A stretch of 8,150 bases of DNA from an uncultured Pelosinus sp. (GCA_900542835.1 UQPB01000082.1:1-8150); one strand, 5' to 3'. Shown: positions 1-5,845, counted from the first letter of the stretch. Numbers and translations are program-made. The notes: generated from the sequence alone by a model not told the origin.

Positions 1-225
1 CCCCGCAAGGGGGATGCCGCCAACACTAAGGCGCTAAAGCGCCAAGAGTTGCGCAATGGCCTCGCGATCCCTTTGCTAGTGGGTCTTTCCTTACGCGCCA
101 CTGCCGGGTTCGTGAGGCCGCCTAGTATCGGGAGCTTTCTGAACGGCCTGGCAATACGTTTTTTCAACAAACTGCTTTTATGCTTATTTTTCCAACGTTT
201 GTTTTTTCCCAGCCTGCCGCCGGCG
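1..225. other. Gene-free structured stretch upstream of feoA
   Basis: I see no convincing gene here. The stretch is rich in short hairpins: CCCC-GCAA-GGGG at 1-12 (a GNRA-type loop), GGCGC-TAAA-GCGCC at 30-43, the palindrome TTGCGCAA at 49-56, GGCCTC (58-63) pairing with GAGGCC (114-119), and a 10-bp palindrome at 217-226. A T-run follows at 159-164, but about 10 bases beyond the nearest stem arm (144-149), so it is not a classic terminator. Frame 1 is open from the left edge to 258, but its translation looks like spurious low-complexity hydrophobic sequence. The stretch could be the end of an intergenic repeat, a structured RNA, or the 3' region of an upstream transcript. I matched it to no known RNA family. 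Confidence 0.35.
160..174 (+). repeat. 15-base motif, inverted copy at 8121-8135
   Basis: TTTTTCAACAAACTG here is the reverse complement, with one mismatch (14 of 15), of CAGGTTGTTGAAAAA at 8121-8135. Both copies sit in gene-free DNA next to GC-rich hairpins. This suggests a dispersed intergenic repeat family, although a 15-mer with an A/T run could recur by chance. Confidence 0.35.
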
Positions 226-254
226 GTAACACTTTTTTCCGCTGCGTATATCAT
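226..254 (+). promoter_or_regulatory. Candidate sigma-A promoter of the feo operon
   Basis: The hexamers are GTAACA (226-231) and TATCAT (249-254), separated by 17 bp. They match the consensus at 4 of 6 and 5 of 6 positions. Transcription would start near 261, giving a leader of about 105 nucleotides before feoA. The -35 box is weak, so the assignment is tentative. Confidence 0.4.
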
Positions 255-260
255 ATAGCA
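243..260. promoter_or_regulatory. AT-rich dyad over the feo -10 box (possible operator)
   Basis: TATAT-C-ATATA (247-257) is a perfect 5-bp dyad, flanked by TGC (243-245) and GCA (258-260). It overlaps the candidate -10 hexamer, where a repressor would block transcription. An iron-responsive repressor (Fur or DtxR type) would make biological sense upstream of feoAB. However, the sequence is not a recognisable Fur box, and AT-rich dyads are common. Confidence 0.25.
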
Positions 261-276
261 AGTGATTAAACGCTTG

Positions 277-338
277 ATTGCGGCTTCTTATGCCGCAATT
301 CTCGCCTCGGCTAATCCACACAGCCTAAAAGTTAGCCG
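277..338 (+). promoter_or_regulatory. Structured 5' leader of feoA: two hairpins
   Basis: Hairpin 1 is ATTGCGGC (277-284) paired with GCCGCAAT (292-299) around a 7-base loop, a perfect 8-bp stem. Hairpin 2 is CGGCTAA (308-314) paired with TTAGCCG (332-338). Neither is followed by a T-tract, so neither looks like an intrinsic terminator. They end 13 bases upstream of the feoA ribosome binding site (352-358). They could affect mRNA stability or translation. I could not match them to a known metal riboswitch. Confidence 0.4.
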
Positions 339-366
339 CGGGAAAACAACAGGGGAGGGAATTAGC

Positions 367-612
367 ATGTACAAACCGGAAGCGTCCGCATCGCTGGCGG
401 ATCTTCTTGAAGGGACGGCCTGCCAGGTGTCGTCCGTAGAGCTTGACGGCCTGCTGCGCCGGCGGGTGCTGGACCTGGGCATTTTGCCGGGTACCAGGGT
501 GGAGTGCGTCAGAAAGAGTCCGTCCGGCGATCCGATTGCGTTTAGAGTGCGTGAAACGGTAATTGCCTTGCGCAGCAATGACGCCAGCTGCATTAAAATC
601 CATTTTGCCTAA
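367..612 (+). CDS. feoA: FeoA, small SH3-like protein of ferrous iron transport
   Basis: This encodes 81 residues, the usual size for stand-alone FeoA, a cytoplasmic SH3-like protein that assists FeoB in Fe(II) uptake. Family features visible are the helix-turn RRRVLDLGILPGTRVE (residues 31-46), the SPSGDPIAFRV segment (51-61), and the closing ALRSNDASCIKI strand (67-78). The ATG at 367 is chosen because GGGGAGG (352-358) lies 8 bases upstream and the FeoA domain begins shortly after. The frame is open further upstream to about 262, but that extension has no ribosome binding site, covers the leader hairpins and is not FeoA-like. The gene is followed 25 bases later by the FeoB GTPase gene on the same strand, so the genes form one operon. 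The assignment is firm. Confidence 0.93.
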   Translation: MYKPEASASLADLLEGTACQVSSVELDGLLRRRVLDLGILPGTRVECVRKSPSGDPIAFRVRETVIALRSNDASCIKIHFA

Positions 613-637
613 AACAGACTAACCGGAGGTTGATGTA

Positions 638-1429
638 ATGAATTGTGATCAAGAAGCGGATGAGCGTCAACGACAGATCCAGGCGCTGCGCGAGCATTTT
701 GGTATAACGGCATCGCCTGAACAATATATTATCGCCCTGGCCGGCAATCCCAACGTGGGCAAGAGTACCGTCTTTAACGCCTTAACCGGACTGCGCCAGC
801 ATACCGGCAACTGGCCCGGTAAAACGGTTGATAACGCCCAAGGCAGCTTCAGCTACCAGCAAAAACCGTTTTTGCTGATTGATTTACCCGGCACCTATTC
901 GCTGCTGGCCCACACAGTTGAAGAACAAATAGCCCGTGATTTTATCTGCTTCGGCAAGCCGGATGCGACGATAGTCGTTCTTGACGCCACTTGTCTGGAG
1001 CGAAATCTTAATCTGGCCTTGCAGGTAATGGAATTAACGCCCAACGTCATTGTCTGCGTCAATTTAATTGACGAGGCCAGGAAGAAACAGATTTATGTTG
1101 ATTTTGCCGCTTTGGAAGCGGCGCTGGGGGTCCCGGTCGTAGCTGCCGCCGCCCGCACCGGCGAAGGTCTGGACAGTTTGCGTCAGGTACTTTTTCAGGT
1201 CAGCACCGGCGCCCGCCGAAGCAGCCCCAGGCAGTTGGCTTACTCAGCGCCGGTGGAGGCGGCGGTGGCGGAACTGCTGCCGGAGGTGCGGCGTCTTGTC
1301 GGCCAAAGGCTCAATCCCCGCTGGGTAGCGCTGCGGCTGCTGGACAGCGACGCAACATTTATCGAAAGCATCTGCCGCCATCTGGACAGTTCAAACGGCG
1401 TTGACGGACTAAGGGAGGCTATGCCATGA
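638..1429 (+). CDS. feoB: FeoB N-terminal part: cytoplasmic GTPase (G) domain
   Basis: This 263-residue soluble protein corresponds to the NFeoB part of the Fe(II) transporter, whose GTP cycle controls transport. G motifs visible are G1 GNPNVGKST (36-44), the switch I Thr in WPGKT (59-63), G3 DLPG (82-85), G4 NLID (142-145, NxxD type) and a G5-like AAAARTGEG (169-177). Residues from about 215 (LLPEVRRLV, RWVALRLLDSD) match the first helices of the GDI linker that normally leads into the membrane domain. The protein stops inside that linker, with no membrane segment. It has about 30 residues before the G domain, longer than typical FeoB. The start is supported by GGAGG (625-629), 8 bases upstream. 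Its TGA overlaps the ATG of the next gene (ATGA, 1426-1429). It is best read as half of a two-subunit FeoB, not a pseudogene. Confidence 0.9.
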   Translation: MNCDQEADERQRQIQALREHFGITASPEQYIIALAGNPNVGKSTVFNALTGLRQHTGNWPGKTVDNAQGSFSYQQKPFLLIDLPGTYSLLAHTVEEQIARDFICFGKPDATIVVLDATCLERNLNLALQVMELTPNVIVCVNLIDEARKKQIYVDFAALEAALGVPVVAAAARTGEGLDSLRQVLFQVSTGARRSSPRQLAYSAPVEAAVAELLPEVRRLVGQRLNPRWVALRLLDSDATFIESICRHLDSSNGVDGLREAMP

Positions 1430-2832
1430 ACACAAGCGGCCAGACAATGTCAAACTTGACTACGGTCTGTTCAGAGGCAAATCGCCTGCGGCTTAATTCG
1501 GGCGATACACTGGGCGATGCCATTGTTGCCGACATCTACGCAAACGCCGAACAGATCGCAGGTCAAACAGTCAGCCGGGCAGCAACAACCAAGACCTCCT
1601 GGGACGGCAGACTTGATGACATTCTTACCTCCCGCCTGTTTGGTTATCCGATCATGCTGCTTCTGTTAGGAACCGTGTTCTGGATTACAATTGAAGGCGC
1701 CAATATTCCTTCCGGTCTGTTGGCTGACGCCTTCTTCCGCTTTCAGGACCACCTGACGGAATGGTTCCGTCTCGCCGGCGCGCCCGAATGGCTGCATGGC
1801 GTTTTAGTCCTGGGCCTGTACCGGGGATTAGCCTGGGTAATATCGGTCATGCTGCCGCCAATGGCCATTTTCTTTCCCCTGTTTACCCTGCTCGAAGATT
1901 TAGGCTACCTGCCGCGGGTAGCATTTAACATGGACAGTTTATTTAAAAAATGCAAAGCCTGCGGCAAGCAGGCGCTCACCATGTGCATGGGCTTCGGCTG
2001 CAATGCCGCCGGCATCGTCTCCTGCCGCATCATTGATTCGCCCCGCGAACGGCTGATTGCTATTCTGACCAACAACTTCGTTCCCTGCAACGGCAGGTTT
2101 CCCACTCTGATCGCTATTGCCGCCATTTTTGTCGGCGGTGCCTTCGCACCCGAATACGAGGCCGCAATTGCGGCGGCGGTAATTACCGGGCTGGTGCTGC
2201 TCGGCATCGGCGTTACGTTTGCCGCATCCTGGGTTTTGTCGCATACGCTGCTCAAAGGTGAACCGTCCTCACTGATTTTGGAGCTGCCGCCTTACCGGCC
2301 GCCGCAATTTGGTTCGATTATCTACCGCTCACTCATCGACCGCACTCTGTTTGTCCTGAAACGGGCTGTCATCATGGCGGCTCCCGCAGGAGCCATCACC
2401 TGGATCCTCGCCAATATCTACATAGGAGAAGCCAGCATAATCGCCCATCTTGCCGCCTGGCTGCAGCCTCTCGGTTACGCGATCGGCATTGACGGCTTTA
2501 TTCTTCTGGCCTTTATCCTGGGATTGCCGGCAAATGAAATCGTGGTGCCGATTTTAATCATGAGTTATCTGTCGGCAGGACAGATGATGGAATTCGAAAG
2601 CCTGGAACAATTACGCTTGATCCTGCTGGACAACGGCTGGACCTGGCTCACCGCCGTCTGCGCCATGCTCTTCTGCCTGCTGCACTGGCCCTGTACGACA
2701 GCGCTGCTAACCGCTTATAAAGAATCCGGCAGTGTGAAATGGACCGTTCTCGCCTTTTTGATTCCTACAGCCGTCGCTTTTCTGGTTTGTTTTATTGTCG
2801 CGCAAACCGCGAGAGGCCTTGGTCTGGTCTAA
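1426..2832 (+). CDS. feoB: FeoB C-terminal part: membrane permease with Gate motifs, Cys-rich variant
   Basis: This 468-residue polytopic inner-membrane protein is the pore part of FeoB. Residues 27-65 (DTLGDAIVADIYANAEQI, then the DGRLDDIL segment) resemble the end of the GDI linker, and membrane segments begin at about 74 (YPIMLLLLG). The first Gate region has MGFGCNAAG (188-196) and NNFVPCNGRFP (216-226), a variant of the canonical GFGCNVPA and PFMSCGARLP. The second has GLPANEIVVP (366-375) and LHWPCTTALL (419-428). LELPPYRPPQ (285-294) is a conserved FeoB signature. Cysteines cluster at 176, 179, 187, 192, 200 and 221. GGGAGG (1413-1418) lies 7 bases before the ATG, and the 4-base overlap with the upstream gene suggests coupled translation. 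The two halves total 731 residues, the size of an intact FeoB. Substrate Fe(II) is inferred from family and operon. The variant could tune metal selectivity. Confidence 0.88.
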   Translation: MNTSGQTMSNLTTVCSEANRLRLNSGDTLGDAIVADIYANAEQIAGQTVSRAATTKTSWDGRLDDILTSRLFGYPIMLLLLGTVFWITIEGANIPSGLLADAFFRFQDHLTEWFRLAGAPEWLHGVLVLGLYRGLAWVISVMLPPMAIFFPLFTLLEDLGYLPRVAFNMDSLFKKCKACGKQALTMCMGFGCNAAGIVSCRIIDSPRERLIAILTNNFVPCNGRFPTLIAIAAIFVGGAFAPEYEAAIAAAVITGLVLLGIGVTFAASWVLSHTLLKGEPSSLILELPPYRPPQFGSIIYRSLIDRTLFVLKRAVIMAAPAGAITWILANIYIGEASIIAHLAAWLQPLGYAIGIDGFILLAFILGLPANEIVVPILIMSYLSAGQMMEFESLEQLRLILLDNGWTWLTAVCAMLFCLLHWPCTTALLTAYKESGSVKWTVLAFLIPTAVAFLVCFIVAQTARGLGLV

Positions 2833-3091
2833 CCCGCTGCTTAAATGAACCGCTCAGCCTGACGCAAAAGGGGGCGCCTGGCCAGGAAGACAATCGCAGC
2901 AGCAACGCTTTTTCAGGGCTTGGCTGAAAGGGCTGTCGCCAAAGCCGGGAATGCGGGAGGCGTGACTACGCAGCACACGGAGTCCGCACGGAGGACTCCG
3001 TGAAATCATTCCCTGCTTACTTTTGCGCCACCCCTGCCGCGTGCGCCGGTTAACCGAACCAGTCAGGCTGCGCTGCCTGCGATTAGTGTTA
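2833..3091. other. Gene-free spacer between convergent feoB and lysR, with hairpin 2976-3002
   Basis: I see no gene here. The main feature is a perfect 10-bp inverted repeat, CACGGAGTCC (2976-2985) and GGACTCCGTG (2993-3002), with a 7-base loop. Neither strand has a T-tract after it, so it is not a standard intrinsic terminator, though it could protect 3' ends. Weaker repeats are TTTCAG/CTGAAA (2911-2929), the palindrome CGGTTAACCG (3047-3056) and CAGGC/GCCTG (3064-3079). The length and hairpins would fit an intergenic repeat, but I cannot show a second copy in this window. Confidence 0.5.
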
Positions 3092-3973
3092 CTAGCCGGC
3101 AGAGCCTTTGACTGCTTCAGCTGCCGGCTCTTCCCGGAAAAGTTCCAGCAAATATTCCGCTGCCCGCGACAGCTTTTTATCACGGCGAAAGACAACCCAG
3201 ACGCTGAACCCAGGCCTGGGCATAGCGGTAAATTCCAGCAGCACACCGGCTTTAAGCAGCGGTTTGATCATAATCAGCGGTAAAGCACCGCAGCCCAATC
3301 CCTGCAAAATAGCATTCTTCATGGTCTCAGAATCATTATACTCAATCACGCAATCAACCGGTTTACTGCCAAAGGAATTTTCGTATAAAGTCCGGAAGGA
3401 GCCGCCGGCTTTATAGCCCAAGAGTGGATAGTCCAGGATATTCTCACTATGACCGCGCTGCGCTGCCAGCTTCGCCTGCACAACCCAAACCAACTGTTCT
3501 TTAAGCACCTCAAATCCGTTCAGGCACTCAGCCGGAATCCCGTTCTGGACGAAGCCCAGGTCAAAACGGTTTTCGGTAATCCCTTTAACAACAGCGGTGG
3601 TGACATGACACATCTCCATGGTAACGGAGCACTTATGCATTTGCTGCAATTGCTGTAGCCTGGGGAACAAAATGTAGGCGGCGGCAGTCGCGCCGATGCC
3701 CAGATTGAGGCTGTCGGGATGAGTGCTTAATGCCCGATAGGCGTCATCATAAGTCGCCAGCAGCTTTTCGGCGTAAGCAATCAGTTCCTGTCCGGCATCG
3801 GTAATAAAAAGCTTTTTCCCGACACGGTCAAACAGTCTGACACCAAAGTGCTGCTCCAGCACCCGGATCTGACCGGTGATTGTCGGTTGGGAAAAATTGA
3901 GTTTTTCTGCGGCCTGTGTCATATTGCCCAGTTTCGCAACCATTAAAAAGGTATGGAAAAACTGAATATCCAT
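3092..3973 (-). CDS. LysR-type transcriptional regulator
   Basis: This 293-residue protein has the full LysR architecture and length. The winged helix-turn-helix lies at residues 15-50 (LGNMTQAAEKLNFSQPTITG leading to VLEQHFGVRLFDR), followed by a linker helix to about 80 and a two-lobed periplasmic-binding-protein-like effector domain (about 84-280). The effector is unknown. The ATG at 3973 is preferred because GGGAGG (3985-3980 on this strand) lies 6 bases upstream; the GTG at 3976 would leave only 3. The gene converges on feoB and diverges from a small ORF at 4161. The 23-bp dyad in the divergent spacer (4071-4093) has the form of a LysR operator, so this regulator probably controls the small ORF and perhaps itself. 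A role in controlling yjiHG or the M20 genes is possible but unsupported, as I see no second copy of the dyad there. Confidence 0.93.
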   Translation of the reverse strand: MDIQFFHTFLMVAKLGNMTQAAEKLNFSQPTITGQIRVLEQHFGVRLFDRVGKKLFITDAGQELIAYAEKLLATYDDAYRALSTHPDSLNLGIGATAAAYILFPRLQQLQQMHKCSVTMEMCHVTTAVVKGITENRFDLGFVQNGIPAECLNGFEVLKEQLVWVVQAKLAAQRGHSENILDYPLLGYKAGGSFRTLYENSFGSKPVDCVIEYNDSETMKNAILQGLGCGALPLIMIKPLLKAGVLLEFTAMPRPGFSVWVVFRRDKKLSRAAEYLLELFREEPAAEAVKGSAG

Positions 3974-4070
3974 CACTTGCCTCCCATAACGCCCGGATCT
4001 AATCGTAAATCCGCAGTTTATCCGGTACTTGCCGCGATAAGCCGCGCCTGTATAAGCCGGTTACTAGAAA

Positions 4071-4093
4071 ATACTTATGACTATCATAAGTAT
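4071..4093. promoter_or_regulatory. Perfect 10-bp inverted repeat, LysR-type operator
   Basis: ATACTTATGA (4071-4080) and TCATAAGTAT (4084-4093) are exact reverse complements separated by CTA. The core TTATGA-N3-TCATAA fits the T-N11-A dyads bound by LysR-type regulators. Its centre (4082) is about 54 bp upstream of the start predicted from the promoter at 4101-4129, the typical activating position. It lies about 98 bp upstream of the lysR start codon, so autoregulation is also possible. A weak TATACA -10-like box for lysR lies at 4049-4054 on the minus strand. Confidence 0.75.
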
Positions 4094-4100
4094 CGCCAAT

Positions 4101-4129
4101 TTAACATGACAATGCAAGCAGAGTATACT
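4101..4129 (+). promoter_or_regulatory. Sigma-A promoter of the small ORF
   Basis: TTAACA (4101-4106) and TATACT (4124-4129) are separated by exactly 17 bp, each matching consensus at 5 of 6 positions. The start would be near 4136, giving a leader of about 25 nucleotides. The LysR-type dyad lies immediately upstream. Confidence 0.7.
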
Positions 4130-4160
4130 GTAATCGGGAGACAAAGAGGAGGTAACGTAG

Positions 4161-4361
4161 ATGGAAATGCTATTGTTTTATCTGGCGGCAATCGCCTTAT
4201 CGGCTTATGAGACAAACAAGAGCAGGCAGCACTACCAAAACCGCGCACAAATTGACTTATCGGAAATGCGCGACTGGCTTGAACACGCCGACCTGCCTGC
4301 CGCCTGCAGACGCGGCGCACCGCCGGCGCCGGTCCGGCTTGGCCGGGATTCGCTTTCATGA
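4161..4361 (+). CDS. Small protein of 66 residues with hydrophobic N-terminus, unknown function
   Basis: I do not recognise this protein. Residues 3-16 (LLFYLAAIALSAY in part) form one short hydrophobic segment, a little short for a transmembrane helix. A polar tail with Lys20 and Arg22 follows, so a single-pass membrane protein with its C-terminus in the cytoplasm is plausible. The tail ends in a Pro/Arg-rich stretch with one cysteine (49). Expression is well supported: GAGGAGG (4146-4152) lies 8 bases before the ATG, a near-consensus promoter and a LysR-type dyad lie upstream, and a strong terminator follows 42 bases after the stop. It is therefore a single-gene transcript divergent from the LysR gene and probably its target. 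An alternative is a regulatory RNA with an incidental ORF, but the strong ribosome binding site argues for translation. Confidence 0.6.
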   Translation: MEMLLFYLAAIALSAYETNKSRQHYQNRAQIDLSEMRDWLEHADLPAACRRGAPPAPVRLGRDSLS

Positions 4362-4403
4362 AGGCAGCGGCCGCTGGCCGTCAGCCAACAGGGTGTAATA
4401 AAC

Positions 4404-4451
4404 GACGAAGTCCCAAGGTCGCGGCTGCGGCCTTGGGACTTCGTCTTCTTT
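4404..4451. terminator. Strong intrinsic terminator, probably bidirectional
   Basis: GACGAAGTCCCAAGG (4404-4418) pairs perfectly with CCTTGGGACTTCGTC (4431-4445). The stem extends inward by four more pairs (one G-U) to a 4-base loop at 4423-4426. TTCTTT (4446-4451) follows on the plus strand, ending the small-ORF transcript. On the minus strand the stem is followed by GTTTATTA, so it can also end the yjiHG transcript, whose last codon lies 18 bases away. Confidence 0.85.
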
Positions 4452-4463
4452 ACGGAAGTACAC

Positions 4464-4937
4464 TTAGACAAAAAAGCGCATGACCAGCATCGAAATGCAG
4501 GCGTTGAAAATGCTGACAGCCATCAGCAGCGGCCAGTATTTTTTCGGAACATCGGCCACGCCGAGCAAGCGCCCCATATATTGCAGCTGCGAACCCATCA
4601 GGAATATAGCCGGGATCAGAATAGTGGCATGAGTGCCATTAATAGCCCCCTTACTCAGCAGGCTTACAGCAATGCCGGTACCGGCGGAAGACGACAGCCA
4701 GGCGGTGAGCAGAACGGTAACCGCTTCGCCCGGCAGACCGAAGATCCCCATCAAGGGAGCAAACAGCTTGCCGATAAAGGCCATCGCTCCGACCAAATTC
4801 AGGATTTCCGCGATAACGTAGGCCATCAGCACATTTGGCATCAGGTTATTAATGGCAACCTGAAAGCCCTTGCGAGCGCCGATAACAAAGATATCAAACG
4901 GATTGTTGGAGGTACTGGGCTTGACGTTATTGCTCAT
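4464..4937 (-). CDS. yjiG: YjiG-family membrane protein (nucleoside-recognition/Gate domain)
   Basis: This 157-residue hydrophobic protein matches the remembered E. coli YjiG pattern and length (about 153): GARKGF (20-25), NLMPNVLMAYVI (31-42), GLPGEAVTVLL (67-77), a small-residue stretch SSSAGTGIAVSLLSKG (82-97), and LMGSQLQYMGRLLG (113-126). These proteins belong to the Gate/SpmB-like group of inner-membrane proteins thought to form a transporter with a partner, here the upstream yjiH. The ATG at 4937 lies inside the end of yjiH (11-base overlap), with AAGGAGG (4953-4947) 9 bases upstream, so translation is probably coupled. In E. coli yjiHG lies beside iadA, an isoaspartyl dipeptidase. Here the neighbours are M20 amidohydrolases, again linking the pair to hydrolysis of an amide-bonded compound. 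The substrate is unknown. Confidence 0.85.
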   Translation of the reverse strand: MSNNVKPSTSNNPFDIFVIGARKGFQVAINNLMPNVLMAYVIAEILNLVGAMAFIGKLFAPLMGIFGLPGEAVTVLLTAWLSSSAGTGIAVSLLSKGAINGTHATILIPAIFLMGSQLQYMGRLLGVADVPKKYWPLLMAVSIFNACISMLVMRFFV

Positions 4938-5595
4938 CGCGGAAGTCCTCCTTATAGACAGTATTCAATACCAGACGGGTCACCATGCCGCCAACAAACT
5001 TCAGAACAAACATCAGCAGCAACGGAATAATGACCGGCGCCGTCACCACAGCAAATAATGCCGAGCCGATCGAAAAATAATTATTGATCATGCCGGCGCC
5101 GGAATATTGCCAGGCGCTCATCACAACCAGTTCTTTACGGTTGATCTGCTTATTATCATACAGTTCCTTGGTCAACGCGGCCCCCGCATCCGTACTTTGC
5201 AAGTCGGTGATCAGCGCCAGACCGGTAAGCCCAGGCAGCCCCAGCAGCGGTTTGAGAAAAGGGGTCAACAGCTTATGCGCCGCCCGGATAGCGCCGTAAT
5301 GGGAGAAAATCTCCAGACAGCCTAACGCCAGCATAACTGTCGGCACTAAGGACAAGGCGAACAGGAAGCCTGCCTTGGCACTAATGCCGCCCGCGCCCAA
5401 AAAGGTGTTTTTAGCAGGCTCTTTCATGGTGCCAAACGAACCGGTCAGGGTCGTGAAATCAAATGCACCAATCCATTTCATGCCCTCAACCTTCATAAAC
5501 AGACCGGAAAAAAATAAAATAGCGATAATTAACGCGAGGTACGCCCCCGGACCGGCTTTCCATTCACCGGATTGCATATTTTTGTCTTCCGCCAT
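4927..5595 (-). CDS. yjiH: YjiH-family membrane protein (nucleoside-recognition/Gate domain)
   Basis: This 222-residue protein is close in length to E. coli YjiH (about 227). Membrane segments are visible at about 18-35, 75-95, 118-132 and 175-205. The family core is LLGLPGLTGLALITDLQSTD (117-136) followed by AGAALTKELYD, with a second conserved stretch AWQYSGAGMINNYFSIGSAL (161-180). Like YjiG it has one Gate-type domain, and the two probably assemble as a heteromeric pore or carrier, by analogy with SpmA and SpmB. The ATG at 5595 is supported by AGGAGG (5608-5603), 7 bases upstream. It is the first gene of a two-gene minus-strand operon with its own strong promoter (5664-5692), divergent from the M20 genes. 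Transport function is inferred from the family, and direction and substrate are unknown. Confidence 0.85.
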   Translation of the reverse strand: MAEDKNMQSGEWKAGPGAYLALIIAILFFSGLFMKVEGMKWIGAFDFTTLTGSFGTMKEPAKNTFLGAGGISAKAGFLFALSLVPTVMLALGCLEIFSHYGAIRAAHKLLTPFLKPLLGLPGLTGLALITDLQSTDAGAALTKELYDNKQINRKELVVMSAWQYSGAGMINNYFSIGSALFAVVTAPVIIPLLLMFVLKFVGGMVTRLVLNTVYKEDFRDEQ

Positions 5596-5650
5596 GGTCT
5601 ATCCTCCTCAATTCTAATCTGGACCTAAGATTGTTAGCTAAAAACAACCG

Positions 5651-5735
5651 TGTACAAAGATGAATTATACTGACTATGTCTGTACAAGTCAATCATGTTT
5701 ACTTTTTTTCTGCGGTTTTTGTCACAATTTGTACA
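5651..5735. promoter_or_regulatory. Three TGTACA boxes in the divergent yjiH / M20 spacer
   Basis: The palindrome TGTACA occurs at 5651-5656, 5681-5686 and 5730-5735. The second lies in the yjiH promoter spacer right against the -35 box, and the first falls at the predicted start site. The starts are 30 bp apart, close to three helical turns. The third lies toward the M20 side. The flanks are A/T-rich (TTTGTACAT, CTGTACAAG, GTGTACAAA). This arrangement fits a repressor binding cooperatively, perhaps of the GntR type, which often uses GTAC-centred sites. No such regulator is encoded in the window. Confidence 0.45.
5664..5692 (-). promoter_or_regulatory. Near-perfect sigma-A promoter of yjiHG
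   Basis: On the minus strand, TTGACT (5692-5687) and TATAAT (5669-5664) are separated by exactly 17 bp. They match consensus at 5 of 6 and 6 of 6 positions. Transcription would begin near 5657, giving a leader of about 60 nucleotides. Such a strong core promoter would suit control by a repressor, and TGTACA boxes lie on it. Confidence 0.8.
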
Positions 5736-5797
5736 TAAATCCGTATTTTTTTCGTATTTTTGCAACATAGCGTAAAGGACAGCGCGGACAATTCACC

Positions 5798-5826
5798 TTG
5801 AAAAAAGCGGCCGCATCCGCTACAAT
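5798..5826 (+). promoter_or_regulatory. Candidate sigma-A promoter of the M20 genes
   Basis: TTGAAA (5798-5803) and TACAAT (5821-5826) are separated by 17 bp, each matching consensus at 5 of 6 positions. The start would fall near 5833, giving a leader of only about 13 nucleotides that begins almost at the ribosome binding site (5834-5840). The spacer is unusually GC-rich (it contains GCGGCCGC). I see no better promoter in the A/T-rich stretch 5700-5770, although runs such as CGTATTTTT (5742-5750 and 5753-5761) could hide one. Confidence 0.4.
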
Positions 5827-5845
5827 TCAGGTTGGAGGGGATTCG

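Noticed and set aside
1..258. Open frame 1 from the left edge to a TAG at 256-258
   Set aside because: The translation reads as random hydrophobic sequence over hairpin-rich DNA, with no domain or start signal. It is probably spurious.
262..366. Upstream extension of FeoA
   Set aside because: It covers the leader hairpins, has no ribosome binding site and is not FeoA-like. The ATG at 367 has a good site and gives the normal length.
255..366. Known riboswitch (cobalamin, czcD/NiCo or Mn type) before feoA
   Set aside because: I could not find the conserved core sequences of these families, only simple hairpins.
1405..1450. feoB as a frameshifted pseudogene
   Set aside because: The second half has its own ribosome binding site and ATG at the junction, all motifs are intact in both halves, and the total length is normal. 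A sequencing error is not fully excluded.
2854..3246. Minus-strand open frame overlapping the 3' end of the LysR gene
   Set aside because: It lies in another frame of the regulator and runs into the gene-free spacer. Its Arg/Ser/Cys-rich sequence has no domain.
3974..3976. GTG start of the LysR gene
   Set aside because: Only 3 bases separate it from the ribosome binding site, whereas the next codon, ATG, has 6.
5798..5845. N-terminal extension of the first M20 enzyme from a TTG at 5798
   Set aside because: There is no ribosome binding site before it, the TTG coincides with a -35-like hexamer, and the paralog aligns from the ATG at 5846.
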